A stretch of DNA of 64,000 nucleotides from Marinilactibacillus sp036039175 (lineage in GTDB: Bacteria; Bacillota; Bacilli; Lactobacillales; Carnobacteriaceae_A). Location of the stretch: positions 62,001 to 126,000 of the forward strand of contig NZ_JAYXKP010000007.1 in the NCBI RefSeq assembly GCF_036039175.1. Reading direction: 5' to 3'. The position numbers were made by a program, and so were the translations under genes. Each line of letters starts with the position of its first letter. Position 1 is the first letter of the stretch. This document shows positions 32,343 to 41,232 of this stretch, piece after piece. The notes beneath the pieces are model-generated. The model was not told the DNA's origin and did not search any database. It saw only the letters and a list, made by a program, of their open reading frames with translations.

Positions 32343-32970
32343 GTGGTCAGAGTGCCCGCTTTGTGGGCAGCAAATCATGCAGCTAGAGCAAACAGAAGTA
32401 GTATCTGACCCCTTTCCAGCTATTCCTTTACGGTTTAATAGAGCGCGTATAACAAAGCTGTTGACGCTAGTATCAGTGGTCGCTATTGTTATCTATTTTC
32501 TAGTTCAATGGCTTTGGTCTTTTGAGTTTTTTGGATTGGATTACGTTGTCTTTGGAATTATGAGCATGTGGATGGTTGTTTTGATTATTATCCGCAAACG
32601 CCGAAATATCACGAAGGGGATTTTGTATCTGATCCTGCTCTTATCTGGGATTAGTTTGTATTTTGACTTTATCAATGACTGGTCAGGCTGGTCCATTACG
32701 TACTCTATCCCCATTATCTGTATTTTCGCGCTGGTTGCTATGTTTCTCGCGATTCAAATGGTGCGTCTGGATACAGAAGATTATGTTTTGTATCTTCAGG
32801 CAGCTGCTTTACTAGGATTTATTCCATTGATTTTCCTTTTGATGGGTTGGACAACTCAGCCCTTACCTAGCTTGATCTCTTTTATGATTAGTACCATGAT
32901 GTTCTGGTCTGTAATTATCTTACATGGAAAAGAAATTAGAAGAACTTTGAGAAGAATCGTAGATGTATAA
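32302..32970 (+). CDS. Zinc-ribbon membrane protein (DUF6320-like)
   Basis: 222 residues. The N-terminus is a zinc ribbon with two CxxC knuckles (CPHC and CPLC), followed by about six transmembrane helices from residue 50. The start lies inside the preceding gene, with GGAGGAG seven bases upstream, so it is translated from within the acyltransferase reading frame in another phase. Proteins of this build often follow AATase-like genes in Bacillota as I recall, under the name DUF6320; function unknown. A terminator follows. Confidence 0.75.
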   Translation: MNPCPHCQTIIKGEWSECPLCGQQIMQLEQTEVVSDPFPAIPLRFNRARITKLLTLVSVVAIVIYFLVQWLWSFEFFGLDYVVFGIMSMWMVVLIIIRKRRNITKGILYLILLLSGISLYFDFINDWSGWSITYSIPIICIFALVAMFLAIQMVRLDTEDYVLYLQAAALLGFIPLIFLLMGWTTQPLPSLISFMISTMMFWSVIILHGKEIRRTLRRIVDV

Positions 32971-32986
32971 GAAGAATTGAATAGAG

Positions 32987-33022
32987 AAAAAACGCGCTGA
33001 TCATGGATCAGTGCGTTTTTTA
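32987..33022. terminator. Bidirectional terminator
   Basis: A stem of AAAACGC, GCTGATC and their complements around ATG, with flanking A and T runs, closes the hydrolase/acyltransferase/DUF6320 operon and the convergent kinase gene. Confidence 0.9.
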
Positions 33023-33031
33023 GTATGGACT

Positions 33032-33526
33032 TTAATGGGATATGTCTAACTGGATACCTCTCATGATCTCTAAAAGCGTATGACCTTCTGTGAAATGAGA
33101 TTCATTTGGGAACCCTAAATAATCTTGTTCATTCCACCAACTACGCATAGCCGTTTCACCGAAATCATTGAATTTATCTCTAGTCTGGTGCCTTTTCAAA
33201 GTTTCTTCAAAGCTTAAATCAAAATAGTAGGCTAAGTAATCTTCGTCACATAGCTCGATAAGCGTTTCAAACATATCCGCGTACCAGTCTTTTTTGAAAA
33301 TCCCTTCAATAATAATATAAGAACAGACTTGCTGACCGTAACGAACCATTTCTATGATCAATGGAATAATTAAGTTGTCAGGACCGTCAGAAGTGCACAT
33401 GATCTCTCTTCTGATAACATCTTGAGAAAGAAGCATGGTATTGGCACCAAGATAAGATTGAAGTTCCAGAGCCGTAGTAGATTTCCCACTCCCTGAATTT
33501 CCGCGAATAATAATGAGTTTGGACAT
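33032..33526 (-). CDS. P-loop kinase-like protein
   Basis: 164 residues with Walker A GNSGSGKST at 9-17, a short Asp/Arg segment (SQDVIRREI), and a lid-like helix RHQTRDKF. This is the AAA_33/zeta-toxin-like small kinase fold; known members phosphorylate sugars, antibiotics or nucleosides. Substrate unknown. It is encoded opposite to the ascorbate-type PTS locus and about 230 bases from its regulator, with no obvious link to it. No toxin/antitoxin partner is adjacent. Confidence 0.78.
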   Translation of the reverse strand: MSKLIIIRGNSGSGKSTTALELQSYLGANTMLLSQDVIRREIMCTSDGPDNLIIPLIIEMVRYGQQVCSYIIIEGIFKKDWYADMFETLIELCDEDYLAYYFDLSFEETLKRHQTRDKFNDFGETAMRSWWNEQDYLGFPNESHFTEGHTLLEIMRGIQLDISH

Positions 33527-33755
33527 CAGTAACCTCCCGAAATGTATGTACTACACCGACTATACTATTTTTTGAAAGAAGATACGATAGATAAATTGGT
33601 TAAAGTATATTAGAGTTAATAATAGAGAAAAATAAGTTGTGATGAGGATATCGAATGTAGCGCTTACAATATTGCCATCTGAGATTGCAACAATCTCTAC
33701 TGATATTCTATTCAAAGACATTTTATACTGTAGTCAGATAAGGAGTTGTTATAAG

Positions 33756-35861
33756 TTGAAAGATCGAACTTTAAAAACATTAAGCAGGTTAGTGAATGCA
33801 GACCTACCTTTATCTATAGAAACGCTGAAAGTGGAATTCAATGTTAGCCCAAGAACGATCAGAAGTGAGATCAGCGAAATTAATCATTTTCTCGAAGACG
33901 AAGGAATTTCTAGAATTCAAACGATTAGAGGAAAAGGATTTATTCTGAACCTTACTGAAGATGAAAAAAACCAGTTACAAGCACTCAGTGATCAAGAAAA
34001 TGAAGAAGATTATCTATCAAGAGACGAAAGAATTGTGGATTTGATTCTCGCATTTTCATTATCGGAAGTTCCAATATTTTGTCATCAAAAAGAATTGGAT
34101 TATCAAGTTTCCAAAAGCACGATGGATGAAGATATGAGAAGAGTTAGACAGATTCTGAGAACATACGATATAGAAGTCATCAGTACCATCAAGCAAGGTG
34201 TCCTATTACAAGGTACCGAACGCTCCATTAGAACAATGATTTATGACGTTATCAATAAATATGTCGGCTCGACGTCTACAACGGTTGAAAAGAAAACAGA
34301 AACGGTCATGAAGAAAATACTCAATCAATATATACCAATTAAACTGTTTAAAACACTAGATCAGATATATGATCAGACCATATCATCAACAGAAGAAAGT
34401 ACGTATCGTGATCAGATGATTTTGTTTACGGCTGTATGGATTAACCGATATTGTACTAAACAAATTATAGTTGGTACATCAGTAGAAACGGACAATAAGC
34501 GTCATTCGAAAATGAAGGCGTATACAGAGAAACTCTGTGAAGCGTTGAATGTGCGTCCGCCAGAACCCGAGATGCAGTATATTCGTTTTATGCTAGAGTC
34601 ATTTACTTCAGAAAATACGACTGATTCAATCGAATGGGTACAAGCGCAGCTGCTATCTATCCAACTCATTCGACACGTTGAGAGAGCGACAAATATTCCA
34701 TTCACTCGTGAAGAAGAATCACTTCAAAAAGGACTGTACAAACATATCCTTGGTTTGATCAATCGAGTGAAGAACCATATCCAGATTGTGAATCCACTAA
34801 AAGATACGATTCATAGTTACTACCAGGAAGTTTATCTAGCCATCAATGCTTTTGCACCTAATATTGAACAACTTACAGGGGAGACACTGACAGAAGATGA
34901 AATTGCCTTTTTAACCATTCATTTCTCAACATCAGTGAGTGCAATCAAGCGGGACTTGAAGTATACCTACAAAGCGGTTATCGTCTGCAACCACGGAATG
35001 GTAACAGGAAAGTTACTCTCAGAGAATCTAAAAGAACAATTCAATATTGATATTGTTGGTGTACTCAGTTCAAGAGAAACGGACTTGATTGAGAAGCTGG
35101 ATGTAGATGTCGTATTTTCTACCTTACCACTTGATTATGATCAGAAACCGTTACTCGTACTTGATCCGATTATTAAAGAGGAAGATCAACAAACGATTGA
35201 AAGATTCTTGAAGTGTCATCAGCAATTTAAAAGATTAACGAACCAGTCCACAGATGCAACAGATTTATTCCATTCCTTTATTGAAATTATCGATAACAGT
35301 GGTGGGAAAGTTTCCAAGAACATCTATCAATCTTTGGAATCCTTATTCGATACACATCAATTAAAAATAAATAAAAAGGAGATTCAGCCTATGCTTAAGG
35401 ATATTTTGGAAGACAAGGATATTTTACTTTCCGAACAAGCAGAAGACTGGAGTGATGCTATCAGAAAAGTTTCAGTCCCTTTGCTTGAGAAAGATATTAT
35501 CGAAGAAAGATATGTAAACGCTATGATTCAATCTGTAGAAGAGTACGGTCCTTATATCGTTATCGGAGAACATATTGCATTAGCACATGCTAGACCAGAA
35601 GACGGTGTTAATAAGTTAGGCGTCAGTGTTGCAACCTTGAAGGAACCAATTGTGTTCGGTAATGAGGACAATGATCCAGTAAAAATTATCTTCTGTCTCG
35701 CAGCAGTAGATGCCTACTCACACTTGAACATCATGAAAAATCTTGTCGATTTGATCAATGATAAAGAAAAAATCGAAGAAATGGTTCAGTGTAGCGACAT
35801 CGAAACGTTTAAAAATATTTTATATAGTGAAAATTCAAAAACAACAGAAACGGGGAGATAA
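33756..35861 (+). CDS. PRD-containing transcriptional regulator with EIIB and EIIA domains
   Basis: 701 residues from TTG 33756, which has AAGGAG ten bases upstream; a longer frame from ATG 33639 lacks a signal. Order: N-terminal HTH_11 (PLSIETLKVEFNVSPRTIRS), a second HTH region, two PTS-regulation domains (about 180-400), an EIIB-like domain with Cys411 in VCNHGMVTGKLL, and a mannitol/fructose-type EIIA with phosphorylatable His611 in LAHARPEDGV. It is of the MtlR/LicR/UlaR-like activator group controlled by phosphorylation. It abuts the EIIB gene. As no separate EIIA gene exists in the locus, its EIIA may phosphorylate the transporter EIIB. Confidence 0.88.
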   Translation: MKDRTLKTLSRLVNADLPLSIETLKVEFNVSPRTIRSEISEINHFLEDEGISRIQTIRGKGFILNLTEDEKNQLQALSDQENEEDYLSRDERIVDLILAFSLSEVPIFCHQKELDYQVSKSTMDEDMRRVRQILRTYDIEVISTIKQGVLLQGTERSIRTMIYDVINKYVGSTSTTVEKKTETVMKKILNQYIPIKLFKTLDQIYDQTISSTEESTYRDQMILFTAVWINRYCTKQIIVGTSVETDNKRHSKMKAYTEKLCEALNVRPPEPEMQYIRFMLESFTSENTTDSIEWVQAQLLSIQLIRHVERATNIPFTREEESLQKGLYKHILGLINRVKNHIQIVNPLKDTIHSYYQEVYLAINAFAPNIEQLTGETLTEDEIAFLTIHFSTSVSAIKRDLKYTYKAVIVCNHGMVTGKLLSENLKEQFNIDIVGVLSSRETDLIEKLDVDVVFSTLPLDYDQKPLLVLDPIIKEEDQQTIERFLKCHQQFKRLTNQSTDATDLFHSFIEIIDNSGGKVSKNIYQSLESLFDTHQLKINKKEIQPMLKDILEDKDILLSEQAEDWSDAIRKVSVPLLEKDIIEERYVNAMIQSVEEYGPYIVIGEHIALAHARPEDGVNKLGVSVATLKEPIVFGNEDNDPVKIIFCLAAVDAYSHLNIMKNLVDLINDKEKIEEMVQCSDIETFKNILYSENSKTTETGR

Positions 35862-35863
35862 AA

Positions 35864-36172
35864 ATGGGTAAACAACTAACAATTTTATTCGTATGTGGAG
35901 CAGGTCTAGGCAGTAGCTTTGCCGCACAAATGTCAGCCGAAGATGTACTAAACGCTAAAGGTGTAAAAGCGAAGTTAGATCATGTGGATATTTCAAGTGC
36001 CGCTTCCATGAGTCCGGATATCATCATCACAGCACAGAACTTCAAGTCACAATTTGAAAAATTCAATATTGATGAAGCTAAAACATCTATTGTTTATCTG
36101 AAAAACATTGTCTCTAAACAAGAAATAGACGAAAAACTAACGCCTGTACTAGAAGCTAAAGGAGCTATCTAA
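35864..36172 (+). CDS. PTS EIIB, ascorbate (SgaB/UlaB) type
   Basis: 102 residues; LFVCGAGLGSS gives the P-loop with the phosphorylated Cys11. It starts three bases after the regulator. Ascorbate-type EIIB receives phosphate from an EIIA and passes it to the sugar on EIIC. The substrate of this branch is not limited to ascorbate; aldolase next door suggests a ketose or sugar acid. Confidence 0.9.
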   Translation: MGKQLTILFVCGAGLGSSFAAQMSAEDVLNAKGVKAKLDHVDISSAASMSPDIIITAQNFKSQFEKFNIDEAKTSIVYLKNIVSKQEIDEKLTPVLEAKGAI

Positions 36173-36195
36173 GATTAGGATAGGGGGATAAAAAT

Positions 36196-37485
36196 ATGTC
36201 AGTCATAAATTTTATAGTGAATAATATTTTAACGCAGGCTTCTATTACCATCGCGTTGATCGCAATGCTTGGCTTGCTTTTACAAAAGAAATCGATGGGA
36301 CAGGTCATATCCGGAACACTTAAAACGTTACTTGGTTTTCAAGTGCTTAGTGCCGGATCTGGGATTATTGTTGGGAGTTTAACGTATTTCGGAGAAATTT
36401 TCACAGTAGGTTTCGGTATGCAAGGAATTATTCCTTCGATAGAAGCCATAAATGGACAGGCAATGAATGAGTTAGGACTCGGAAGAGACATCGCCTTAAC
36501 CTTTTTAGCGATTTTCGTCTTCAATATCCTGATTGCACGCTTCACTAGATGGAAATATATATTCCTGACTGGTCAAGCCATTTTATGGATGGCTACAATG
36601 ACAACTGTCTTTGGATTCTTTGCAGGACTTAGAGGAATCACGTTGATTTTAGTGGGTGGATTTGTCGGGGCTGTCTTCGCAGTTGCGATGCCAGCAATGG
36701 CACAACCAATTATTCGTAAAGTAACGGGTTCAAATGATATTGCGTTAGGTCACTTCTGTACATTTGGCTACTTGTTTGAAGCAGGAGTTGCGAAACTCTT
36801 TGGAGAACGTGGAGAAAATAAGAAATCAATCGAAGATATTCAACTACCAGGATCTTTTGAATTCTTGCAAGATACGTATCTATCACTAATGGTTGTTATG
36901 GTCCCGCTCTACATCGTTACAGCTGCGTTCGCAGGTGATGAGTTTGCATCTACATTATCCGGCTCTCAAAACTATATCATGTTTGCATTCATACAAGCGA
37001 TTCAGTTTGTGGTTGGAGTATATGTTCTACTAGCAGGTGTTCGTTTACTATTAGGCGAAATCGTACCTGCATTCAGAGGGATTGCAATGAAATTAGTTCC
37101 AGATGCGATTCCAGCGCTAGATTGTCCAGTATTCTTCCCTTATTCTCCAAACGCAGTAATTTTGGGATTCATTACAACGACAATCGGAACCGTGATTGCA
37201 ATGTTCGTTTTACCAGTCTTTGGATTAGCGATGATTTTACCAGGTATGCTGACCAACTTCTTTGCTGGGGGAACAGCTGGAATATTCGGTAACGCAGTCG
37301 GAGGTCGAAGAGGGGCAATCATCGGCGGAATCGCACATGGATTCTTTATCACTCTCTTACCCGCTCTACTCGTTACAGCTTTCAACACACTAGGTTTTAT
37401 TAACGCTACAGCAACAGATGTTGATACCGTCGTTGCGGCTCTACTGTACGCATGGATTCTAAGTCCAATCTTAAAAGTATTTTAA
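36196..37485 (+). CDS. PTS EIIC, ascorbate (SgaT/UlaA) type
   Basis: 429 residues with about eleven helices and the family segments GFQVLSAGSGIIVGSL, ALDCPVFFPYSPNAVILGF and GIIGGIAHGFF-like loops. Members of this superfamily take up L-ascorbate; divergent paralogues take other compounds. It lies between EIIB and a small helical protein gene, all in one direction with 23- and 14-base gaps. Confidence 0.9.
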   Translation: MSVINFIVNNILTQASITIALIAMLGLLLQKKSMGQVISGTLKTLLGFQVLSAGSGIIVGSLTYFGEIFTVGFGMQGIIPSIEAINGQAMNELGLGRDIALTFLAIFVFNILIARFTRWKYIFLTGQAILWMATMTTVFGFFAGLRGITLILVGGFVGAVFAVAMPAMAQPIIRKVTGSNDIALGHFCTFGYLFEAGVAKLFGERGENKKSIEDIQLPGSFEFLQDTYLSLMVVMVPLYIVTAAFAGDEFASTLSGSQNYIMFAFIQAIQFVVGVYVLLAGVRLLLGEIVPAFRGIAMKLVPDAIPALDCPVFFPYSPNAVILGFITTTIGTVIAMFVLPVFGLAMILPGMLTNFFAGGTAGIFGNAVGGRRGAIIGGIAHGFFITLLPALLVTAFNTLGFINATATDVDTVVAALLYAWILSPILKVF

Positions 37486-37499
37486 ACTAAGGAGGAACG

Positions 37500-37913
37500 A
37501 TGATGTTCGGACTATTTAAAAACAAAGATAAACAGAAACCAACGACTTCGGCAAAAATATCAGAGCCAACTCTTACAGAGGAAGAAAAAGCATCTCTGCT
37601 AAAAGAAGTGGAAGCATTACGTACTCAAGCAGAAGCAACAAACGATTCTGATAAAGAAGCTAAAGCAAAACTGTATGAAAAAATAGGCTTGAAGCAAGCC
37701 GAATTAACTCAGAACGAAGAAGCCATTACATCACTGGAAAAAAGTTTAGAATACAAACTGTCCATCGGGGATGGGTATAAAAAGTTGATGAATTTATACA
37801 ACGCTAAACGAGCAGAATCAGCTCGAAGTGGTAATGATGAAGGTATTGAATACTACATGAATAAAATGGACGACATGAGACAAATTGCTAAAAAAGTAAC
37901 GACATCTAGATAA
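37500..37913 (+). CDS. Small helical protein of PTS operon
   Basis: 137 residues, nearly all helix: a Lys-rich N-terminus, then EEEKASLLKEVEALRTQAEAT and a TPR-like pair (KLYEKIGLKQAELTQNEEAI, then SLEKSLEYKLSIGDGYKKLM). No signal or membrane segment. It sits between EIIC and the aldolase in the operon. Proteins of this kind accompany several ascorbate-type PTS operons in Lactobacillales as I recall; the role is not known. Two tandem ATG codons follow GGAGG. Confidence 0.7.
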   Translation: MMFGLFKNKDKQKPTTSAKISEPTLTEEEKASLLKEVEALRTQAEATNDSDKEAKAKLYEKIGLKQAELTQNEEAITSLEKSLEYKLSIGDGYKKLMNLYNAKRAESARSGNDEGIEYYMNKMDDMRQIAKKVTTSR

Positions 37914-37930
37914 AAAAGGGAGAGAATAGA

Positions 37931-38797
37931 ATGTATACAACTTTGAAAAATGTAACGCAAACAGCAGAAAACTTGAACATGACAATCGGTGCTTTCAACG
38001 CACACAACTTGGAAATGATGCCGGAAATGATTCGAGCTGCAAAAGAAATGGGCTCACCAATCATTATTCAAACGTCAATCGCTACAGCAAGATATATTGG
38101 TTTTAAAGTAATGGTCGCTGTTGCAAGACAATTGGCTGAGGACGAAATGGTCGACGTTGCGCTACACTTAGATCACGCTCAGGACTTCGATGATATTAAA
38201 GAAGCTATTGATAGTGGGTATACATCCGTTATGTACGATGGTTCTCAATTACCTTTCAAAGAAAATATTGCTAAAACAAGAGCCGTTGTACAATATGCGC
38301 ATAAACATGGGGCTTCAGTTGAAGGTGAATTAGGTACGATTGGTGGTACAGAAGAAGGGATTCATGTAGAAGAGGCAGATAGAGTCTACACGAGTCCAGA
38401 AGATGTAGTAGAATTTGTAAAAGAAACAGGCGTTGACGCTCTGGCTATTGCGATTGGGACAAATCACGGCCAGTTTAAATCTAAAACGGATGTTAATATT
38501 CCATTGTTGAAAGAGATTCATAAAGTGACCGATATTCCTCTAGTGGTTCACGGTGGAACAGGTGTAAAAGAAGAAGATTATCCAGACTTAATCAATAACG
38601 GTATCCGAAAATTCAACGTTGGTACAGAACTACTCGTTAACTGGACAAAAGAAGCCAAAGCTTGCTTCGCAGAAACACCCGTTAATAAATCTCTTCGTCA
38701 CAATGTGATTCCTGCTAATTTAGCTGTAAAAGAAATCATTAAACATAAAATTGGATTGTTCATGAATGTGGATAGTCCAATCAAAGTTACTCAGTAA
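37931..38797 (+). CDS. Class II ketose-bisphosphate aldolase
   Basis: 288 residues, a zinc-dependent aldolase of the fructose/tagatose-bisphosphate family. LHLDHAQDF carries the zinc His and the catalytic Asp region, VEGELGTIGGTEEG the loop, and VVHGGTGV and NVGTELL the phosphate-binding strand ends. It cleaves a ketose 1,6-bisphosphate (or deoxy analogue) to dihydroxyacetone phosphate and an aldehyde. Its place after an ascorbate-type PTS and before a kinase gene suggests catabolism of the imported sugar phosphate. Which ketose is not clear. Confidence 0.88.
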   Translation: MYTTLKNVTQTAENLNMTIGAFNAHNLEMMPEMIRAAKEMGSPIIIQTSIATARYIGFKVMVAVARQLAEDEMVDVALHLDHAQDFDDIKEAIDSGYTSVMYDGSQLPFKENIAKTRAVVQYAHKHGASVEGELGTIGGTEEGIHVEEADRVYTSPEDVVEFVKETGVDALAIAIGTNHGQFKSKTDVNIPLLKEIHKVTDIPLVVHGGTGVKEEDYPDLINNGIRKFNVGTELLVNWTKEAKACFAETPVNKSLRHNVIPANLAVKEIIKHKIGLFMNVDSPIKVTQ

Positions 38798-38810
38798 AGT
38801 GGAGAAATAC

Positions 38811-39416
38811 TTGATTCTTTTAGCAGGGAGTCCGGCAACAGGAAAATCCTATTTAGTAGAAGAATTGAAACAAGTCTTACCGGATATGTTTGTTATCACG
38901 CCAGACGAAGGCAAAGAAGTGATTGCAGACGCGGTAGGGTTTAACAATCTCAAGGAAAAAGCAGCACTAGAAACACAAGTTTGGGACTTTTATTATGGGG
39001 TACTAAATCTTTACATGAAGATCGGTAAAAAAGTAATCCTTTCAGAATATCCGTTTAGCGAGAAACAAAGAAGAAGGTTATCAGAACTTTCAGCCCAGCA
39101 TAAATACAAGGTCATCACCATTAGACTAGTCGCGGATTTCGATGTTCTATGGGAAAGGAGAAAGAAAAGAGACGTCGAACCTTCGAGACATTTGAGTCAT
39201 ATCCAGTCACATTACCACTATGGGGATGAGCTTGAAGACCGATCGAAAGCAGATCAGTTAATTACCAAATCAGCATTCAAACAGATCATAGAGTCTAGAA
39301 GATATAATGATTTTCAATTAGGGGAACTTTACGAAATAGACGTTACAGACTATTCGAAAGTGGATTATTCAGAACTTAAGCAGACACTGCAAAACAAGAT
39401 CATGAACGACAAATAA
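38811..39416 (+). CDS. P-loop kinase of the PTS/aldolase operon
   Basis: 201 residues from TTG 38811, where GTGGAG lies six bases upstream; a longer ATG frame overlaps the aldolase gene and lacks a signal. Walker A is AGSPATGKSY at about 5-14. A glycine-less lid region (RLVADFDVLWERRKKRDVEP) and PSRHLS follow. It is a small AAA_33-type kinase, unlike the PfkB enzymes that usually make sugar bisphosphates. Its position 14 bases after the aldolase suggests that it phosphorylates the substrate of that aldolase; this is a hypothesis. Confidence 0.75.
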   Translation: MILLAGSPATGKSYLVEELKQVLPDMFVITPDEGKEVIADAVGFNNLKEKAALETQVWDFYYGVLNLYMKIGKKVILSEYPFSEKQRRRLSELSAQHKYKVITIRLVADFDVLWERRKKRDVEPSRHLSHIQSHYHYGDELEDRSKADQLITKSAFKQIIESRRYNDFQLGELYEIDVTDYSKVDYSELKQTLQNKIMNDK

Positions 39417-39462
39417 AAAAGATGAACTCTTCTAAAGAGCAAGAAGAGTTCATCTTTTTATT
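39416..39462 (+). terminator. Terminator of the PTS/aldolase operon
   Basis: A stem of GATGAACTCTT with its complement around a 12-base loop, T-run after, ends the operon. Confidence 0.88.
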
Positions 39463-39531
39463 TATCTCTAGATAGTTTTAAAGTAGAATGAATAAAAGAA
39501 AACAGGTTCAACTATTTAGGAGGTTCGAATA

Positions 39532-40224
39532 ATGAAAAGAATCGGTTTGATAGGTGGTATGAGTTGGGAGTCTTCTAGTGAATACTATAGATTGATCAAT
39601 GAGAAAGTGAAAGAACAACTTGGTGGGCTACACTCGGCAGAATGCATACTATATAGTGTTGATTTTGAAGAAATTGAACATTATCAGCAATCAGGTGAGT
39701 GGGAAAAAGCGGGCCAACGCCTTGGAGAAGCAGCAAATTCTTTGGAAAAAGCAGGAGCAGACTTTATTGTGATCTGCACAAATACGATGCACAAGGTTAT
39801 TGAAGCGATTCAAGAAAAGATTACGATACCGATTTTACATATTGCGGACACTACCGCACAAGAGTTAAAAAAAGCTGGCATTAAAACAGTTGGCTTGCTT
39901 GGAACAAACTATACGATGGAACAGGATTTTTATAAGTCAAGAATTGAACAGAATGGCATTAAAGTAGTCGTACCGACGGAAGACAAGAGACATAAAATCA
40001 ATGGAATCATTTTTGATGAGCTCTGTCTTGGGAAAATTGAAGACTCTTCTAGAATGTATTTCAAAGAAGCCATCGAACAATTGAAAACGATGGGTGCTGA
40101 AGGGGTTATCCTTGGATGTACAGAAATTGGTTTGCTGATTAAACCGGAAGATTCTGTTCTAGCCGTATTTGATACAACTAGTATCCATGCAAATGAGGCA
40201 GTGAACTGGTCACTAAGCGAGTAA
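39532..40224 (+). CDS. Aspartate/glutamate racemase family protein
   Basis: 230 residues. IGLIGGMSWESSSEYYRLIN and the two catalytic cysteines in CTNTMHK (about 84) and LGCTEI (about 192) mark the aspartate racemase family. The first strand and the SxxYY segment match aspartate racemases rather than glutamate racemase. It may make D-aspartate for the cross-bridge of Lactobacillales peptidoglycan or for amino-acid metabolism. The LysR gene 12 bases downstream is cotranscribed. Confidence 0.87.
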   Translation: MKRIGLIGGMSWESSSEYYRLINEKVKEQLGGLHSAECILYSVDFEEIEHYQQSGEWEKAGQRLGEAANSLEKAGADFIVICTNTMHKVIEAIQEKITIPILHIADTTAQELKKAGIKTVGLLGTNYTMEQDFYKSRIEQNGIKVVVPTEDKRHKINGIIFDELCLGKIEDSSRMYFKEAIEQLKTMGAEGVILGCTEIGLLIKPEDSVLAVFDTTSIHANEAVNWSLSE

Positions 40225-40236
40225 GGAAGGTGCGTT

Positions 40237-41139
40237 ATGTTAGATAAAAGAGTTTTATATTTTCTAGCTGTTGTTGAAGAAGGCTCTTTTTCTGCAGCTG
40301 GAAAAGCTCATCTGATTACGCAGTCTGCAATCAGTCAGCAAATTGCTTTTCTTGAAAGTGACTTGTCTGCCCAATTGTTTGACCGAAGTTTTTACAAGCC
40401 AAAACTGACAAAAGCTGGCGAACTATTTTATGCATTTTGGGATGAAACATTAGAAAGAGAAGCCGAGATGATAGTAAATCTGCAGGCTGTTTCTCGTATA
40501 GAAGGTCAGGTAATACATGTTGGAATAACTGGACCCTTGGAATCAAAAGATCTACCGAGTATGATCGCTTTCCACGAAGAACGCTTTCCAGAAAAAATCA
40601 TCAAAGTGACTAAAGGTAGTTTCAAGTCTTGTATGCGACAACTTGAGGCGGGAGATTTAGATGCTGTATTTGGTAGGCTGGATGAATTATCTGCACAGTC
40701 AACAATTGAAGCTACGCCATTGATTCAATCAGATATTTGCATTATCTGTTCACCAAACCATCCTTTAGGAAAACAAAAGGCAGTTACTTTAGAGGAATTA
40801 GGAAATTATCCGATTGTTGCTCTATCACAGAAAGCTGGACCTGATTATTTTACAGAGTTTAAGCAGATCATCAGGGAAAAGAAAATTGAGCTGAAGCCTG
40901 TATTTTATGTGGATAGTGTAGAGGAACTTACTAAATCGATACAATTGAATAAAGGAATTTCTTGGGCAGGGAAAACGGTTGTGGGAAAAACGGATAAGTT
41001 CAAGGTGGTTGATTTAGAATCAACTTATTCTAGTGCAATATGTGGAATAGGTAAACGCAAACGAAATCAGCGAGAAGATGTACAAAACTTCATCGAATTA
41101 TGTGAGACCTATTTTAAAAATGAATACGCGTCTATATAA
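40237..41139 (+). CDS. LysR-family transcriptional regulator
   Basis: 300 residues. The N-terminal winged helix (YFLAVVEEGSFSAAGKAHLI, TQSAISQQI) is followed by a periplasmic-binding-protein-like domain. It follows the racemase gene closely, so the target may be that gene or one of the divergent neighbours; no inducer can be guessed. Confidence 0.9.
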   Translation: MLDKRVLYFLAVVEEGSFSAAGKAHLITQSAISQQIAFLESDLSAQLFDRSFYKPKLTKAGELFYAFWDETLEREAEMIVNLQAVSRIEGQVIHVGITGPLESKDLPSMIAFHEERFPEKIIKVTKGSFKSCMRQLEAGDLDAVFGRLDELSAQSTIEATPLIQSDICIICSPNHPLGKQKAVTLEELGNYPIVALSQKAGPDYFTEFKQIIREKKIELKPVFYVDSVEELTKSIQLNKGISWAGKTVVGKTDKFKVVDLESTYSSAICGIGKRKRNQREDVQNFIELCETYFKNEYASI

Positions 41140-41158
41140 ATAGGATGATAGTAAATAT

Positions 41159-41175
41159 TTAACGATAATCGTTAA
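41159..41175. promoter_or_regulatory. Perfect 17-bp palindrome, candidate operator
   Basis: TTAACGATAATCGTTAA is an exact palindrome around one central A, eight bases before a TTGACT that may be a -35 box of the DUF2975/HTH operon. The HTH protein of the operon is the natural candidate binder. Confidence 0.55.
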
Positions 41176-41232
41176 TTAATTATTGACTATTATAAATAAT
41201 GCTGATATTCTCTGTTTAAGGAGGCGTTTTGA

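Noticed and set aside
33639..33755. N-terminal extension of the PRD regulator
   Set aside because: The extension shows no similarity to the family and the TTG 33756 has an AAGGAG site.
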